DNA of 64,000 bases from Alteromonas confluentis (GTDB lineage: Bacteria > Pseudomonadota > Gammaproteobacteria > Enterobacterales > Alteromonadaceae): the NCBI RefSeq assembly GCF_001757105.1, contig NZ_MDHN01000029.1, positions 186,001 to 250,000 on the forward strand, read 5' to 3'. A program made the position numbers and the translations under genes. Shown here piece after piece: positions 47,134-55,820 of the stretch. Under the pieces are notes generated by a model. The model was not told the DNA's origin. It ran no database searches and saw only the letters and a list, made by a program, of their open reading frames with translations. Positions within the stretch are counted from its first letter, which is position 1. Each line of letters begins with the position of its first letter.

Positions 47134-47149
47134 ATGTTACATGTAACAT
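47134..47149. promoter_or_regulatory. GntR-type operator before the gluconate regulator
   Basis: Perfect 16-base palindrome ATGTTACATGTAACAT, 33 bases before the regulator's start codon. It resembles the operators of E. coli GntR/IdnR (ATGTTA...TAACAT), so autoregulation is likely. Confidence 0.8.
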
Positions 47150-47182
47150 TACCCTCATAACATAAGCCTGATTGAGAATTTT

Positions 47183-48178
47183 ATGCCTGCCAAACGCCCC
47201 ACATTGCAGGATATTGCCGACATTGTTGGCGTTACCAAAATGACGGTAAGCCGATATCTGCGCGCGCCTGATTCGGTGGCGGCGGCAACGGGCGAGAAAA
47301 TCGCGGCAGCGCTGGAATCGTCAGGCTACATTCGTAACCGTGTTCCGGCCATTCTGTCAAAATCCTCCAGTAAAACTTTAGGGATTATTATTCCCTCGCT
47401 GTCGAACCAGGTATTTGCCGATTTAGTGCAAGGTGTAGAAACCATCACTGCCCAGCACGGCTACGACACGCTGATTGCTCACACTGGTTACAGCGCTGAA
47501 GTAGAGCAAGATAAGATAGACATGATGCTGTCGTATCAGGTAGACGGGCTAATTCTTACCGAAAGCGGTCACACTGCCCGTACGCTACAAATGCTGAAGC
47601 AGGCTGCGATTCCTGTGGTAGAAACCATGGAGGTACCATCATCTCCGGTGGATATGGCGGTAGGCCTCGACCACGAACAGGCCGGTTATGATGTGGTGAA
47701 CAGAATACTCGCCAGCGGTAAACAGCACCCGGTATACCTGGCTGCACGGATGGATACCCGCACCGTGCTGCGTCAGCAGGGATATGAAAAGGCCATGGCG
47801 GAAGCGGGAAAAACGCCGGTGACTGTATCTACCTCTGAACATTCGAGCTTTACCTTGGGCTCAGAATTACTCGCCCGTGCGCTGGCTAACTATCCGAAAA
47901 CGGATGCCGTATTCTGTACCAACGACGACGTAGCTATAGGCGTGATGCTGTATTGCCAGCAGAACAAACTCCGTATTCCAGACGACTTGGCGGTAGTCGG
48001 ATACAACGCACTGAATATTGGTGCCGCAATGACACCGCCACTGACCAGTGTGGTCACGCCCCGTGACAAGATGGGCGAGCAGGCAGCATCGCTCATCATG
48101 ACGGTTTTACAAGGGGAAACGCCAAAGGAAACGGTGATTACGCTACCTCACAGCCTTACTTCTGGAAGAACACTTTAG
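47183..48178 (+). CDS. gntR: LacI-family gluconate regulator GntR
   Basis: Repressor of gluconate uptake and phosphorylation. 331 residues with helix-turn-helix PTLQDIADIVGVTKMTVSRY (6-25), hinge VPAILSKSSSKTLGIIIPSL and an effector domain (FADLVQGVETI, YQVDGLILTESGHT, VFCTNDDVAIGVMLYCQ, VVGYNALNIGAAMTPPLTS). The recognition segment KMTVSRYLR is that of GntR. Beside it are gntK and gntT, and GntR-like palindromes lie at 47134 and 48848. Confidence 0.93.
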   Translation: MPAKRPTLQDIADIVGVTKMTVSRYLRAPDSVAAATGEKIAAALESSGYIRNRVPAILSKSSSKTLGIIIPSLSNQVFADLVQGVETITAQHGYDTLIAHTGYSAEVEQDKIDMMLSYQVDGLILTESGHTARTLQMLKQAAIPVVETMEVPSSPVDMAVGLDHEQAGYDVVNRILASGKQHPVYLAARMDTRTVLRQQGYEKAMAEAGKTPVTVSTSEHSSFTLGSELLARALANYPKTDAVFCTNDDVAIGVMLYCQQNKLRIPDDLAVVGYNALNIGAAMTPPLTSVVTPRDKMGEQAASLIMTVLQGETPKETVITLPHSLTSGRTL

Positions 48179-48219
48179 TGAAAGTAAGTACTCACTTCGA
48201 CACTTTCACAAATTCAAAT

Positions 48220-48237
48220 GCTAACTTAGGAGTTAGC
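48220..48237 (-). terminator. Hairpin at the gntK 3' end
   Basis: GCTAACT (48220-48226), loop TAGG, AGTTAGC (48231-48237), overlapping the last gntK codons and stop. A second inverted repeat GTGAAAGT (48178-48185) / ACTTTCAC (48202-48209) follows the gntR stop. Together they fill the 47-base convergent gap. Neither has a good T-run. Confidence 0.4.
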
Positions 48238-48783
48238 TACACTCACGCCTCGTTCACTCAGCAAACCGATCACCCGCTCTACAATTGCATCGGGCGCGGT
48301 ATCGATGGTTACAGTGAGAACGTCGTGCTCGTTGATACCAGGTCTTTCAAGCGCAGCAAATTGGCTGTCAAGCATGTCAGGTTTCATGAAATGCCCCGCT
48401 CTGGTAGCCATGCGGTCGAGGATCACGTGTTTAGGACCGTCTAAAAATACAAACAGTAAGTTTTGATTATCTTCGCGAATCTTGTCTCGATAGCGCTTTT
48501 TCAGCGCCGAACATACAATGACACCTTTGCGGCTACGTTGCTCTAAGTTGTACACCGCATCGTTGATACGCGTTAACCAAGGAGCACGGTCGTCATCGTC
48601 GAGAGGATCGCCTTTCGCCATTTTCTGCACATTGGCTCTGGGGTGCAAATCGTCACCATCAATGAAAGTCGCAGATAACGCTGATGCCAACATTTCGCCC
48701 ACTGTACTTTTACCTGAGCCGCTCACGCCCATCACAACGATGGAAAACCCGGACGATTTCAGTGATTTACTCGATTCGCTCAT
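48226..48783 (-). CDS. gntK: Gluconokinase GntK
   Basis: Phosphorylates gluconate to 6-phosphogluconate. 185 residues with the P-loop MGVSGSGKSTVG (Lys25), DGDDLHPRANVQKMAKGDPL and DDDRAPWLTRIND for gluconate binding, CSALKKRYRD, and FLDGPKHVILDRMATRAGHFM. Slightly longer at the N-terminus than E. coli GntK. Divergent from gntT across the operators at 48848-48867. Its product could enter the Entner-Doudoroff pathway and meet eda at 29075; edd is not in the window. Confidence 0.96.
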   Translation of the reverse strand: MSESSKSLKSSGFSIVVMGVSGSGKSTVGEMLASALSATFIDGDDLHPRANVQKMAKGDPLDDDDRAPWLTRINDAVYNLEQRSRKGVIVCSALKKRYRDKIREDNQNLLFVFLDGPKHVILDRMATRAGHFMKPDMLDSQFAALERPGINEHDVLTVTIDTAPDAIVERVIGLLSERGVSVANS

Positions 48784-48847
48784 GCCGACTTTTGCTCCGC
48801 AATTGATATTTCGGTGTTAAAAATTTGTTTACCTTTGGCGGTGAACA

Positions 48848-48867
48848 GGTAACATGTTACCGGTAAC
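48848..48867. promoter_or_regulatory. Two overlapping GntR operators between gntK and gntT
   Basis: GGTAACATGTTACC (48848-48861) and GTTACCGGTAAC (48856-48867) are perfect palindromes that share six bases. They lie 65 bases before gntK and 44 bases before gntT. The second has the same ACCGGT centre as the pectin operators but T where those have C or G, at the next positions outward. Confidence 0.8.
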
Positions 48868-48910
48868 TTAAAGAGTTGTGAATAACGAATTACATAAAAG
48901 AGAGTTCACG

Positions 48911-50293
48911 ATGGATGCAACAATGGTTTCAAATCCCACTCACCTGCTGCTCACTGGTTTAGGTGCGGTGATATTGCTCGTTATTTTAATTATCCGCCTG
49001 CGGGTACATGCGTTCGTGGCACTTATCCTGGTAAGTGTACTAACTGCAGCTATAGCGGGTATTGCGAGTGAGGACATTGTGCCGGTAATGATAGGTGGCT
49101 TTGGCGGCACACTGGCGTCAGTAGCATTGCTGGTTGGCTTGGGCTGCATGATTGGCAAGTTGCTGGAAGTCACAGGTGGTGCCCAGGTGTTAGCCGACGG
49201 CTTGATAAACCGTTTTGGTGAGAATCGCGCGCCTTTTGCCATTGGTGTTGCATCCTTATTGTTTGGCTTTCCTATTTTCTTTGACGCCGGCCTCATTGTG
49301 ATGTTTCCCATTCTGTTGAGTGTTGCCGCACGATTCGGCGGGTCTACCATTAAATATGCCTTTCCGGCAGCCGGTGCGTTCGCCGTGATGCACGCCTTTG
49401 TGCCACCCCATCCTGGCCCGGTAGCTGCGGCTGATTTACTGGGCGCGAACATTGGTTTACTGCTGTTTACTGGCTTGGTGATTGCCATTCCTACTTGGTA
49501 TCTCGGCGCGTATCTATTTGCGTTGTATGCGGGTGAAAAAACCGTGCTGCCGCTGCCAGAGATGTTTAAGAATATAAATTCTCAAGCAGATGGTTCTTTT
49601 CATAGTGCTCCACCCTCTTTCGCCACGGTACTGCTGGTGCTGCTGACCCCGGTTCTGCTGATATTCATGGATACCGGTTTAAACACTCTGCAGGTATCCG
49701 GTGTGATTAATGGTGATCAGACCTGGGTTCATATTCTGCGCACGCTGGGTAAAACGCCTATCGCCCTGCTTATTACCCTTTTATTGTGTTTGGCGCTATT
49801 CACAAAAAGTTTGGGTAAGGAAAACGTGGAGAAGCTGTGCGGTGATTCGCTGGCACCCATTTGCGGCGTGATCCTGGTTACTGGCGCAGGCGGTATGTTC
49901 GGTGGTGTGCTACGCAGCAGCGGCATTGGTGAGGCGCTGGCGGGCCTGCTTCAGGATACCGGCTTACCGGTAATCGTCGCGGCGTTTGTGATTTCCACCT
50001 GCTTACGAGTAGCTCAAGGTTCTGCCACGGTGGCTCTCACCACCACTGCCGCGCTAATGGCACCCATAGTAGCAGCAACGCCTGGCCTTTCAGACGCCGA
50101 TTACTGCTTTATCGTCATCGCCATCGCTGGTGGTGCAACGGTGCTCTCACACTTTAACGATTCCGGCTTCTGGCTGGTGTCCCGCCTGCTGGATATGGAC
50201 GAGAAAACTACTCTCAAAACCTGGACGGTAATGGAAACCCTGCTCGGCTCCATCGCGTTTATTATCGCCGGGTTGCTGAGTATTGTGTTCTGA
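48911..50293 (+). CDS. gntT: Gluconate permease, GntP/GntT family
   Basis: Proton-coupled gluconate importer. 460 residues from the ATG at 48911 (GAGAG six bases upstream); a GTG 11 codons earlier is less likely. About 12-14 hydrophobic helices. Signatures: FGGTLASVALLVGLGCMIGKLLE region at about 60-80, FGFPIFFDAGLIVMFPI, AFVPPHPGPVAAADLLGANIG, and late LRVAQGSATVALTTTAALMAP and HFNDSGFWLV. Paired with gntK and gntR, so gluconate rather than another aldonate is favoured. Confidence 0.95.
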   Translation: MDATMVSNPTHLLLTGLGAVILLVILIIRLRVHAFVALILVSVLTAAIAGIASEDIVPVMIGGFGGTLASVALLVGLGCMIGKLLEVTGGAQVLADGLINRFGENRAPFAIGVASLLFGFPIFFDAGLIVMFPILLSVAARFGGSTIKYAFPAAGAFAVMHAFVPPHPGPVAAADLLGANIGLLLFTGLVIAIPTWYLGAYLFALYAGEKTVLPLPEMFKNINSQADGSFHSAPPSFATVLLVLLTPVLLIFMDTGLNTLQVSGVINGDQTWVHILRTLGKTPIALLITLLLCLALFTKSLGKENVEKLCGDSLAPICGVILVTGAGGMFGGVLRSSGIGEALAGLLQDTGLPVIVAAFVISTCLRVAQGSATVALTTTAALMAPIVAATPGLSDADYCFIVIAIAGGATVLSHFNDSGFWLVSRLLDMDEKTTLKTWTVMETLLGSIAFIIAGLLSIVF

Positions 50294-51385
50294 TTAGCTT
50301 AGCGAGACTTCTTTCCCGGTGCGGGCCGCTTCAAAAATCGCATTCACAATGCGGATATCTTTTAAGCCTTCTTCGCCGGATACCAGCGCGGGCCCTTCGC
50401 CAAGAATAGCCAGCGCATCGTTATCCATTTGCAGTGCTTGTTGCTTGCCATCGAGTGGCGGGAAGGTTTTGCCATCACTGGTGGTTCCGGTTACGCCGCT
50501 ATAGCTCTGCATGGGTTTAAGCTGATACCAGCCTTTCTTGCAGTTGGCTTTAAAGTGATTAAAACCTTTCACCACGCTGGTGCCGCAATCGGCTTTCAGG
50601 CCGTTGCCGAAATCCATGGTGAACATGGTAGTTTCATCCACTTCAGTGAATCGGTCCGGGTACATTTTTTCAGGATGATAAGCGGTCACCGATAGCGGTT
50701 CTTTACCGGTAAGAAAGCGCGCGCCGTTAATGGCATATACGCCCATGTCGTAAAGCGCACCGCCGCCCATGGCTTTTTTCATTCGCCAGTTATCTGCCTC
50801 TCGCCCCTGCCCGGCGTAACCGGAAAAGCTTTCGATGCCGGTAAACGGGCCATAAGGCATGGCATCAAGATAGCTGCGGAATCCCCGGGTATTCGGCTCG
50901 TGCTGCATGCGATAACCCACCGATAACTTCACCTTGTTTTTACGACAGGCATCAATAATGGCCTGACACTCGGCTTCGTCCATAGCCATGGGCTTTTCGC
51001 ACCACACGTGTTTACCGGTATTCGCCGCTTTTACAGCAAAATCTTTGTGTGTGCCGGGGGGCGTGACCACGTAAATCACGTCGATGTCATCGTTGTTGGC
51101 AATGGCATCCATGGTGTCGTAGGTATATACGTTGCTGTCTTTGATGCCGTATTTCTGCTGCCACTGCGGGATTTTGCTTTCGGTACCGGTGATGATACCG
51201 CGCAGTTCGCAGTGTTCGGTCATCTGCAGCGAAGGGGCAAGCTGAGTACCGCTGTAATTGCCTAGCCCAAGTAACGCAACGCCAATTTTCTTGCCGGGCG
51301 AGCGGGCAAACACAGTGGATGAGGTGGCGAGAAGTAAACCGGAACCGGTCAACTGGATAAAGCGACGACGGGTAAACGCGGACAT
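50294..51385 (-). CDS. Tat-exported Gfo/Idh-type oxidoreductase
   Basis: NAD(P)-dependent sugar oxidoreductase, probably periplasmic. 363 residues. The N-terminus FTRRRFIQLTG is a twin-arginine signal ending near residue 27 (TVFARS). The Rossmann motif VALLGLGNYSG follows, then YVVTPPGTHKDFA and the family EKP motif (HVWCEKPMA, Lys131). MGGGALYDMGVYAING is characteristic. Similar in layout to glucose-fructose oxidoreductase of Zymomonas. Its stop abuts the gntT stop with no gap, so the two transcripts converge. Possibly makes gluconate or a lactone for GntT; this is inference. Confidence 0.87.
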   Translation of the reverse strand: MSAFTRRRFIQLTGSGLLLATSSTVFARSPGKKIGVALLGLGNYSGTQLAPSLQMTEHCELRGIITGTESKIPQWQQKYGIKDSNVYTYDTMDAIANNDDIDVIYVVTPPGTHKDFAVKAANTGKHVWCEKPMAMDEAECQAIIDACRKNKVKLSVGYRMQHEPNTRGFRSYLDAMPYGPFTGIESFSGYAGQGREADNWRMKKAMGGGALYDMGVYAINGARFLTGKEPLSVTAYHPEKMYPDRFTEVDETTMFTMDFGNGLKADCGTSVVKGFNHFKANCKKGWYQLKPMQSYSGVTGTTSDGKTFPPLDGKQQALQMDNDALAILGEGPALVSGEEGLKDIRIVNAIFEAARTGKEVSLS

Positions 51386-51504
51386 AGCAAACTCCCTTTA
51401 TTGTTCACAAAGTGTACATCACATGAAGGTTGTACGTTTTGTTAACAATTGGAGTTCATGACGCAGCAGAGATAATTTCAGGATACGCCAGTGATGAGCG
51501 AACG

Positions 51505-52182
51505 CTACGGCTTCAACCGGTAGCAGCGCTCTGGTCGGCCAACTGAACCGTAAATTTGTTCAGCAATAAGATCTTCCGTTTCCAACAAGTACTCTAAATA
51601 ACGACGGGCGGTGGAACGGCTTACACCAATTTTATCCCCCACCTGCTGAGCACTGAGAGCCGCTTTGGGATCTGACTTAAACACCTCCTGAATTTTTTGC
51701 AGCGTGAGGCCGTCTACCCCTTTGGGTAAACGCTGTACGCTGTGGCTGTGCTGTCGACTGAAGAACTGATCAACCACCGATTGGGTGAGTTCTGGTGCGT
51801 GGGAAAGCTGCTGCTGACGGTTTTCGAAGTTTTTCAGTGCCTGTTCAAGGCGAGGCAGCAAAATAGGTTTTACCAGAAAGTCGGTGACGCCAAGCTTCAT
51901 GGCCTGTTCCAGTACCTGCACTTCTTTGGCTGCAGTAAGTAAGAAGACTTCGCATTTTTGCATTTGATCGCGGAAATCACGGAGAATATCCAAACCGTTA
52001 CCGTCGGGCAGATACACATCCATGAGCAACAAATCTGGCTGCATGGCGCTAAGCAACGCTTTGGCTGTGCGTGTATCGTTGGCCATTCCCATAATGGTAT
52101 AGCGACCACTGGCAATTAACTGCTGTGCCAGAAACTGGGCAACTTCGGGCTGATCTTCAACGATAACGCAGGAATACGGCAT
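51505..52182 (-). CDS. CitB/DcuR-type response regulator
   Basis: Transcription factor of a two-component system sensing a carboxylate. 225 residues: receiver domain with acidic pair Glu9/Asp10, phosphorylation site Asp55 in LLLMDVYLPDG, Thr in LLTAAKE and Lys in FLVKPI; then a C-terminal helix-turn-helix (LSAQQVGDKIGVSRSTARRY) of the kind found in CitB/DcuR/DctR. The kinase gene is two bases upstream, and the transporter operon precedes it on the same strand. Confidence 0.92.
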   Translation of the reverse strand: MPYSCVIVEDQPEVAQFLAQQLIASGRYTIMGMANDTRTAKALLSAMQPDLLLMDVYLPDGNGLDILRDFRDQMQKCEVFLLTAAKEVQVLEQAMKLGVTDFLVKPILLPRLEQALKNFENRQQQLSHAPELTQSVVDQFFSRQHSHSVQRLPKGVDGLTLQKIQEVFKSDPKAALSAQQVGDKIGVSRSTARRYLEYLLETEDLIAEQIYGSVGRPERCYRLKP

Positions 52183-52184
52183 AA

Positions 52185-53789
52185 CTAACTCTGACCTTCG
52201 GGTTTGGGTATGTACACCGAAAAGCGTGCACCTCCCAGTTCGGATTCACCTATTTCAATGGTACCGTTACAGGCTTCAAGATAGGTTTTCACCAGATACA
52301 TGCCCACGCCATGCCGGGCATCACTTTTACTGCTGTAAGACGGCGCAAAAATGCGCTCTGCATTGGCGGGATCAATACCGTCGCCGCTGTCTTCCACATC
52401 AAATACAATGTTGCTCCCCATTTCCTCTAAAGTAACCGTGACTTGCTTTTCGGGTTTGTCAGAGCGCTGAGCAGCTTCGATGGCATTATCGATCAAGTTA
52501 CCGAAAATAGAAACCAGACACTCCAGCAGCTGTTCGTTCTCGTAATTGTCGAGGTGAACGTCTTCATTGATTTCAAACGGTACGTTGCATTCCCTTGCCT
52601 TGTGGTACTTGCCAAACAACAACGCAGCAATCAGCGGTGTGTGCACCTGTTGCAGCAATTGCTGAACCTGAGCCTGCACGCCCTGACTTTCCGCATTAAT
52701 CAACTCCATAGCTTTGTCGGTATTCCCCATCTGCAGTAATGCCGCCAGAGTATTCAGCTTGTTTGAATAATCATGGGTTTGTACCCGCAGCAGTTCAGCG
52801 AAAGCTTCAACACGGGCCAATTGTCGAGAAAGGTGCTCTACTTCATCGGCCGGACGCAGTGTGATGAGTATGCCGGTGGTCTGATTATCCACTCTCATGG
52901 GCAATCGCGATAACACCAGCGATTGCTGATTGGCGAACAGTTCAAAGCCCGTAATATTCGGCTCGGGATCCCGAAGTAAAAACTCGGCGTGCTGAGAAAA
53001 GATTTCCTGCAGCATCTCGGGTTCAGCGCTGTCGGCCGGATAAAGCAAGTCTTTCGCCCGTTGGTTAATGCGCTGGATTTTTCCGTCGTTACTCACCGCA
53101 ATAATTCCGGTTCGCACCGTGTTGAAAATGGCGTTCTGTTCGGCGTACAACCTGCCGATTTCTTCTGGTTGCAGACCAAACAACTTGCTGCGCACCTGTC
53201 TGCCAATCCACATGGCTGCCACGATAGAAAGAATGAGTATAGCAACGGCAATCACAAAGATGAGTATGGTGCGCTTGCCCACTGCCATATCGACTGAGGC
53301 ATCGAGATAACCCACAGACACCAGCCCGATGATCTCACCACTGGCATTGCGTACGGGTGCTTTACCGCGAATAGATGGCCCTAACGAACCTGTAGCCTGT
53401 GAAATATAGTAATTGCCGAGCAATGCTTCGTCACTGTCGCCACCAATCATTGGGTCGCCAATTTTTTGCTCGATAGGATGGAACAAACGAATTTTATCTT
53501 CGTTTCCTACCACCACAAAGCTGGCACCGTAACCGTGTTGTAGTAACGCGAGTTCCTTGCGAAGCGCCGGGGGAAAGTATTCGTTTTCTACTGCGGCGGT
53601 AAGGTCGGGTCGACTGGCCAGAGAGCGGGCAATGGCCAATGCCTGCTGACCCGTTTTTTCACGAATAACCGAAGCCACCTGATATTTGCTGACCAGTGTG
53701 AGCACCAGTAACGCTGACATACTCAGTAATGCGATACAGGCCACCAGCCAGGTTTCCAGTTTCCCGTTAAGGGAGAGTTTCAGTTTCAA
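52185..53789 (-). CDS. CitA/DcuS-type sensor histidine kinase
   Basis: Membrane sensor for a di- or tricarboxylate. 534 residues: helix at about 14-34, periplasmic PAS-like CitA domain (about 35-170, with RLFHPIEQKIGDPM and GLVSVGY), second helix 172-194, cytoplasmic PAS (about 212-315), H-box RVQTHDYSNKLNTLAAL with His339, and a HATPase domain (NLIDNAIEAA, DSGDGID, GVGMYLVK). Followed after two bases by its response regulator and preceded by tctA after 28 bases, which suggests it controls the adjacent transporter. Confidence 0.94.
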   Translation of the reverse strand: MKLKLSLNGKLETWLVACIALLSMSALLVLTLVSKYQVASVIREKTGQQALAIARSLASRPDLTAAVENEYFPPALRKELALLQHGYGASFVVVGNEDKIRLFHPIEQKIGDPMIGGDSDEALLGNYYISQATGSLGPSIRGKAPVRNASGEIIGLVSVGYLDASVDMAVGKRTILIFVIAVAILILSIVAAMWIGRQVRSKLFGLQPEEIGRLYAEQNAIFNTVRTGIIAVSNDGKIQRINQRAKDLLYPADSAEPEMLQEIFSQHAEFLLRDPEPNITGFELFANQQSLVLSRLPMRVDNQTTGILITLRPADEVEHLSRQLARVEAFAELLRVQTHDYSNKLNTLAALLQMGNTDKAMELINAESQGVQAQVQQLLQQVHTPLIAALLFGKYHKARECNVPFEINEDVHLDNYENEQLLECLVSIFGNLIDNAIEAAQRSDKPEKQVTVTLEEMGSNIVFDVEDSGDGIDPANAERIFAPSYSSKSDARHGVGMYLVKTYLEACNGTIEIGESELGGARFSVYIPKPEGQS

Positions 53790-53817
53790 CAGGTGGCCTC
53801 GATTGTGATGTGCTTAC

Positions 53818-55338
53818 TTAGTCCGGCGTGGCTGTAGTCTTGTTCAGACGGCCTTTCATAAAGCCAAACAGTGGAACAAACAGCACCACAATAGCAATGA
53901 TGAAAATGGTCAGCGTGAGCGGACGTTCCCACAGCCAGTTCATGGAACCGTCTGAAATCAGCATTGCACGGCGGAAATTGCGCTCAATCATATCGCCTAA
54001 GATGAAACCTAACAACAGCGGTGCCATGGGGAAAGTCAACAGACGCAGCAATAAGGCAATACAGGCGAAACCAATCATCATGAACAGATCGAAGGTGTTG
54101 AACGAAACCAGATATACACCAATCAGACTGAAGAACAGAATGAAAATGGTGAGCAGCGGCTTAGGCAGCACCAACACCTTTGCCAGGTATGGAATAAGCG
54201 GCAAGTTCAGAATAAGCAGTACAATGTTACCGAAGTACATGGAAACGATAACCGACCAGAATACATCCGGGTTGTCCTGCATCAACAGCGGACCAGGTTG
54301 CAGGCCGTAAGCGATAAGCGCACCCAGCATGATTGCCGTAGTACCAGAACCGGGAATACCTAAGGTCAGCAACGGTACGAATGAGCCCGTACAGGCAGCG
54401 TTGTTCGCCGCTTCCGGCGCGGCCAGACCACGCTTGGCACCTTCACCGAAGTCTTTCTTGTACTTTGCGGGGGCCAGGTTACGCTCTGCCGCGTAAGCCA
54501 TGAAGCTGGCAATCGTGGCACCGGCACCCGGCAGTACGCCAATCAGGAAGCCGAGCACGGAGGAACGGCCCACCGACGGTGCGATTTCTTTTACGTCGCC
54601 TTTGGTGAGCTTAAAGCTACCAAGGTTGCCTTTGCCCATGTCTTCGTCTTTCTGCTTGTCGGGCTTGATCACATTCATCAGCGCTTCAGACAGTGCAAAC
54701 GTGGCCATCGCAATCAGCAAGAAGCTTAAACCATCGAGTAAGTCAGGCTGACCGAAGGTGAACCGCTCGGTGCCGGAAGACGGGTCGATACCAATGGTCG
54801 ACAGCGCCAGACCAAAAATAGTCATCATCATGGCTTTGAGGAATTCACCGTTACTGGAGAACGCGGCGATAGCGGTTAAGCCCACAAACATCAGCATTAC
54901 GTAGTCGCCAGAATAAAAGCTGAGTGAAACTTCAGCCAGCGTCGGTGCAGCCACCATCAGCATTACTGCACCGATAGTACCACCGGTGAACGACGACCAG
55001 GCGGCAATGGCAAGTGCCTTACCGGCCATGCCTTTGCGGGCCATGGGATAACCATCGAATGACGAGGCCACGGTACCGGCAACACCCGGCGCGTTAATCA
55101 GAATAGAACTGGTGGAGCCACCGAAAATGGCGCCATAGTAAACCCCGGCCATCAGGATCATACCCGAGCTGGGGCCGATGCTGTAAGTGATGGGAATCAT
55201 CAGGGCAATTGCAGTGATAGGCCCTAAACCCGGTAGCATACCAATGAAGGTACCCACCAGACAGCCCACCACCACGTACATCAGGTTATTCCATTGAAAG
55301 GCCGCGTCTACGCCGACCATGAGTGCATCAAACATCAT
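53818..55338 (-). CDS. tctA: Tripartite tricarboxylate transporter large permease TctA
   Basis: Main membrane subunit of a TTT importer. 506 residues with about 12 helices. Conserved segments: VGTFIGMLPGLGPITAIALMIP region at about 28-49, GVYYGAIFGGSTSSILINAPG, FDGYPMARKGMAGKAL, ESDPSSGTERF-like (here IDPSSGTERFTFG), GVLPGAGATIASF, APEAANNAACTGSFVPLLTLGIPGS (outlined by its start) and GDMIERNFRRA. Its start overlaps the tctB stop by one base. Confidence 0.96.
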   Translation of the reverse strand: MMFDALMVGVDAAFQWNNLMYVVVGCLVGTFIGMLPGLGPITAIALMIPITYSIGPSSGMILMAGVYYGAIFGGSTSSILINAPGVAGTVASSFDGYPMARKGMAGKALAIAAWSSFTGGTIGAVMLMVAAPTLAEVSLSFYSGDYVMLMFVGLTAIAAFSSNGEFLKAMMMTIFGLALSTIGIDPSSGTERFTFGQPDLLDGLSFLLIAMATFALSEALMNVIKPDKQKDEDMGKGNLGSFKLTKGDVKEIAPSVGRSSVLGFLIGVLPGAGATIASFMAYAAERNLAPAKYKKDFGEGAKRGLAAPEAANNAACTGSFVPLLTLGIPGSGTTAIMLGALIAYGLQPGPLLMQDNPDVFWSVIVSMYFGNIVLLILNLPLIPYLAKVLVLPKPLLTIFILFFSLIGVYLVSFNTFDLFMMIGFACIALLLRLLTFPMAPLLLGFILGDMIERNFRRAMLISDGSMNWLWERPLTLTIFIIAIVVLFVPLFGFMKGRLNKTTATPD

Positions 55339-55811
55339 TAACTCCAGAAAGTGCCGGCGGCGAGATAGATATCAAGAAGTTGGGTCATGACGAGCCAGAA
55401 TATGACAACCATAGGCACTGAGGAGAGCAATAGAATGCGACCCCGGCGTTCGCCCATGACCCAGAAACCTGCAATCAGGAACAGCAAAGTGGAAACGATG
55501 AAGCCCAGCGGCTCCAGCAGTGCGCTGTAAATCACCATCAACAAGATGACCAACGCAATGGTTTTAATATTTTCTTTTTTCAGGCCCAGCGGCGCATGGT
55601 CGTCGCCTTCATCGCGGTACTTAATGTACTGCGCGATAACCCCCAGAAAACTGAAAATAACGCCGAGTCCGGCGTAAATTTTTGGCAGCGTGGACGAATC
55701 CACCGCTTCGTACTGCTCAAACGGCAGCAATGGAATTTGCCACGCATAAATGCCGTAAACAGTGAAGAACATCAGGAACAGCAAAGGCCCTAATACGAAT
55801 CTTAATAACAT
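55338..55811 (-). CDS. tctB: Tripartite tricarboxylate transporter small permease TctB
   Basis: Four-helix membrane subunit of the TTT system. 157 residues, helices at about 5-24, 42-62, 85-112 and 128-150, with LEPLGFIVSTLLFLIAGFW matching the TctB family's best conserved stretch. Lies between tctC and tctA; the gap to tctC is nine bases. Confidence 0.9.
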   Translation of the reverse strand: MLLRFVLGPLLFLMFFTVYGIYAWQIPLLPFEQYEAVDSSTLPKIYAGLGVIFSFLGVIAQYIKYRDEGDDHAPLGLKKENIKTIALVILLMVIYSALLEPLGFIVSTLLFLIAGFWVMGERRGRILLLSSVPMVVIFWLVMTQLLDIYLAAGTFWS

Positions 55812-55820
55812 GGTGTTCTC

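Noticed and set aside
48940-49488. 182-codon frame antisense to gntT
   Set aside because: Pro/Asn-rich translation typical of the complement of a membrane protein gene; no start signal.
51481-51489. GGATACGCC as a third copy of the mscS-leader repeat
   Set aside because: Single nine-base half without a partner arm; expected by chance in a sequence of this size.
53828-54310. 160-codon frame antisense to tctA
   Set aside because: Complement of hydrophobic codons; no homologous domain seen.
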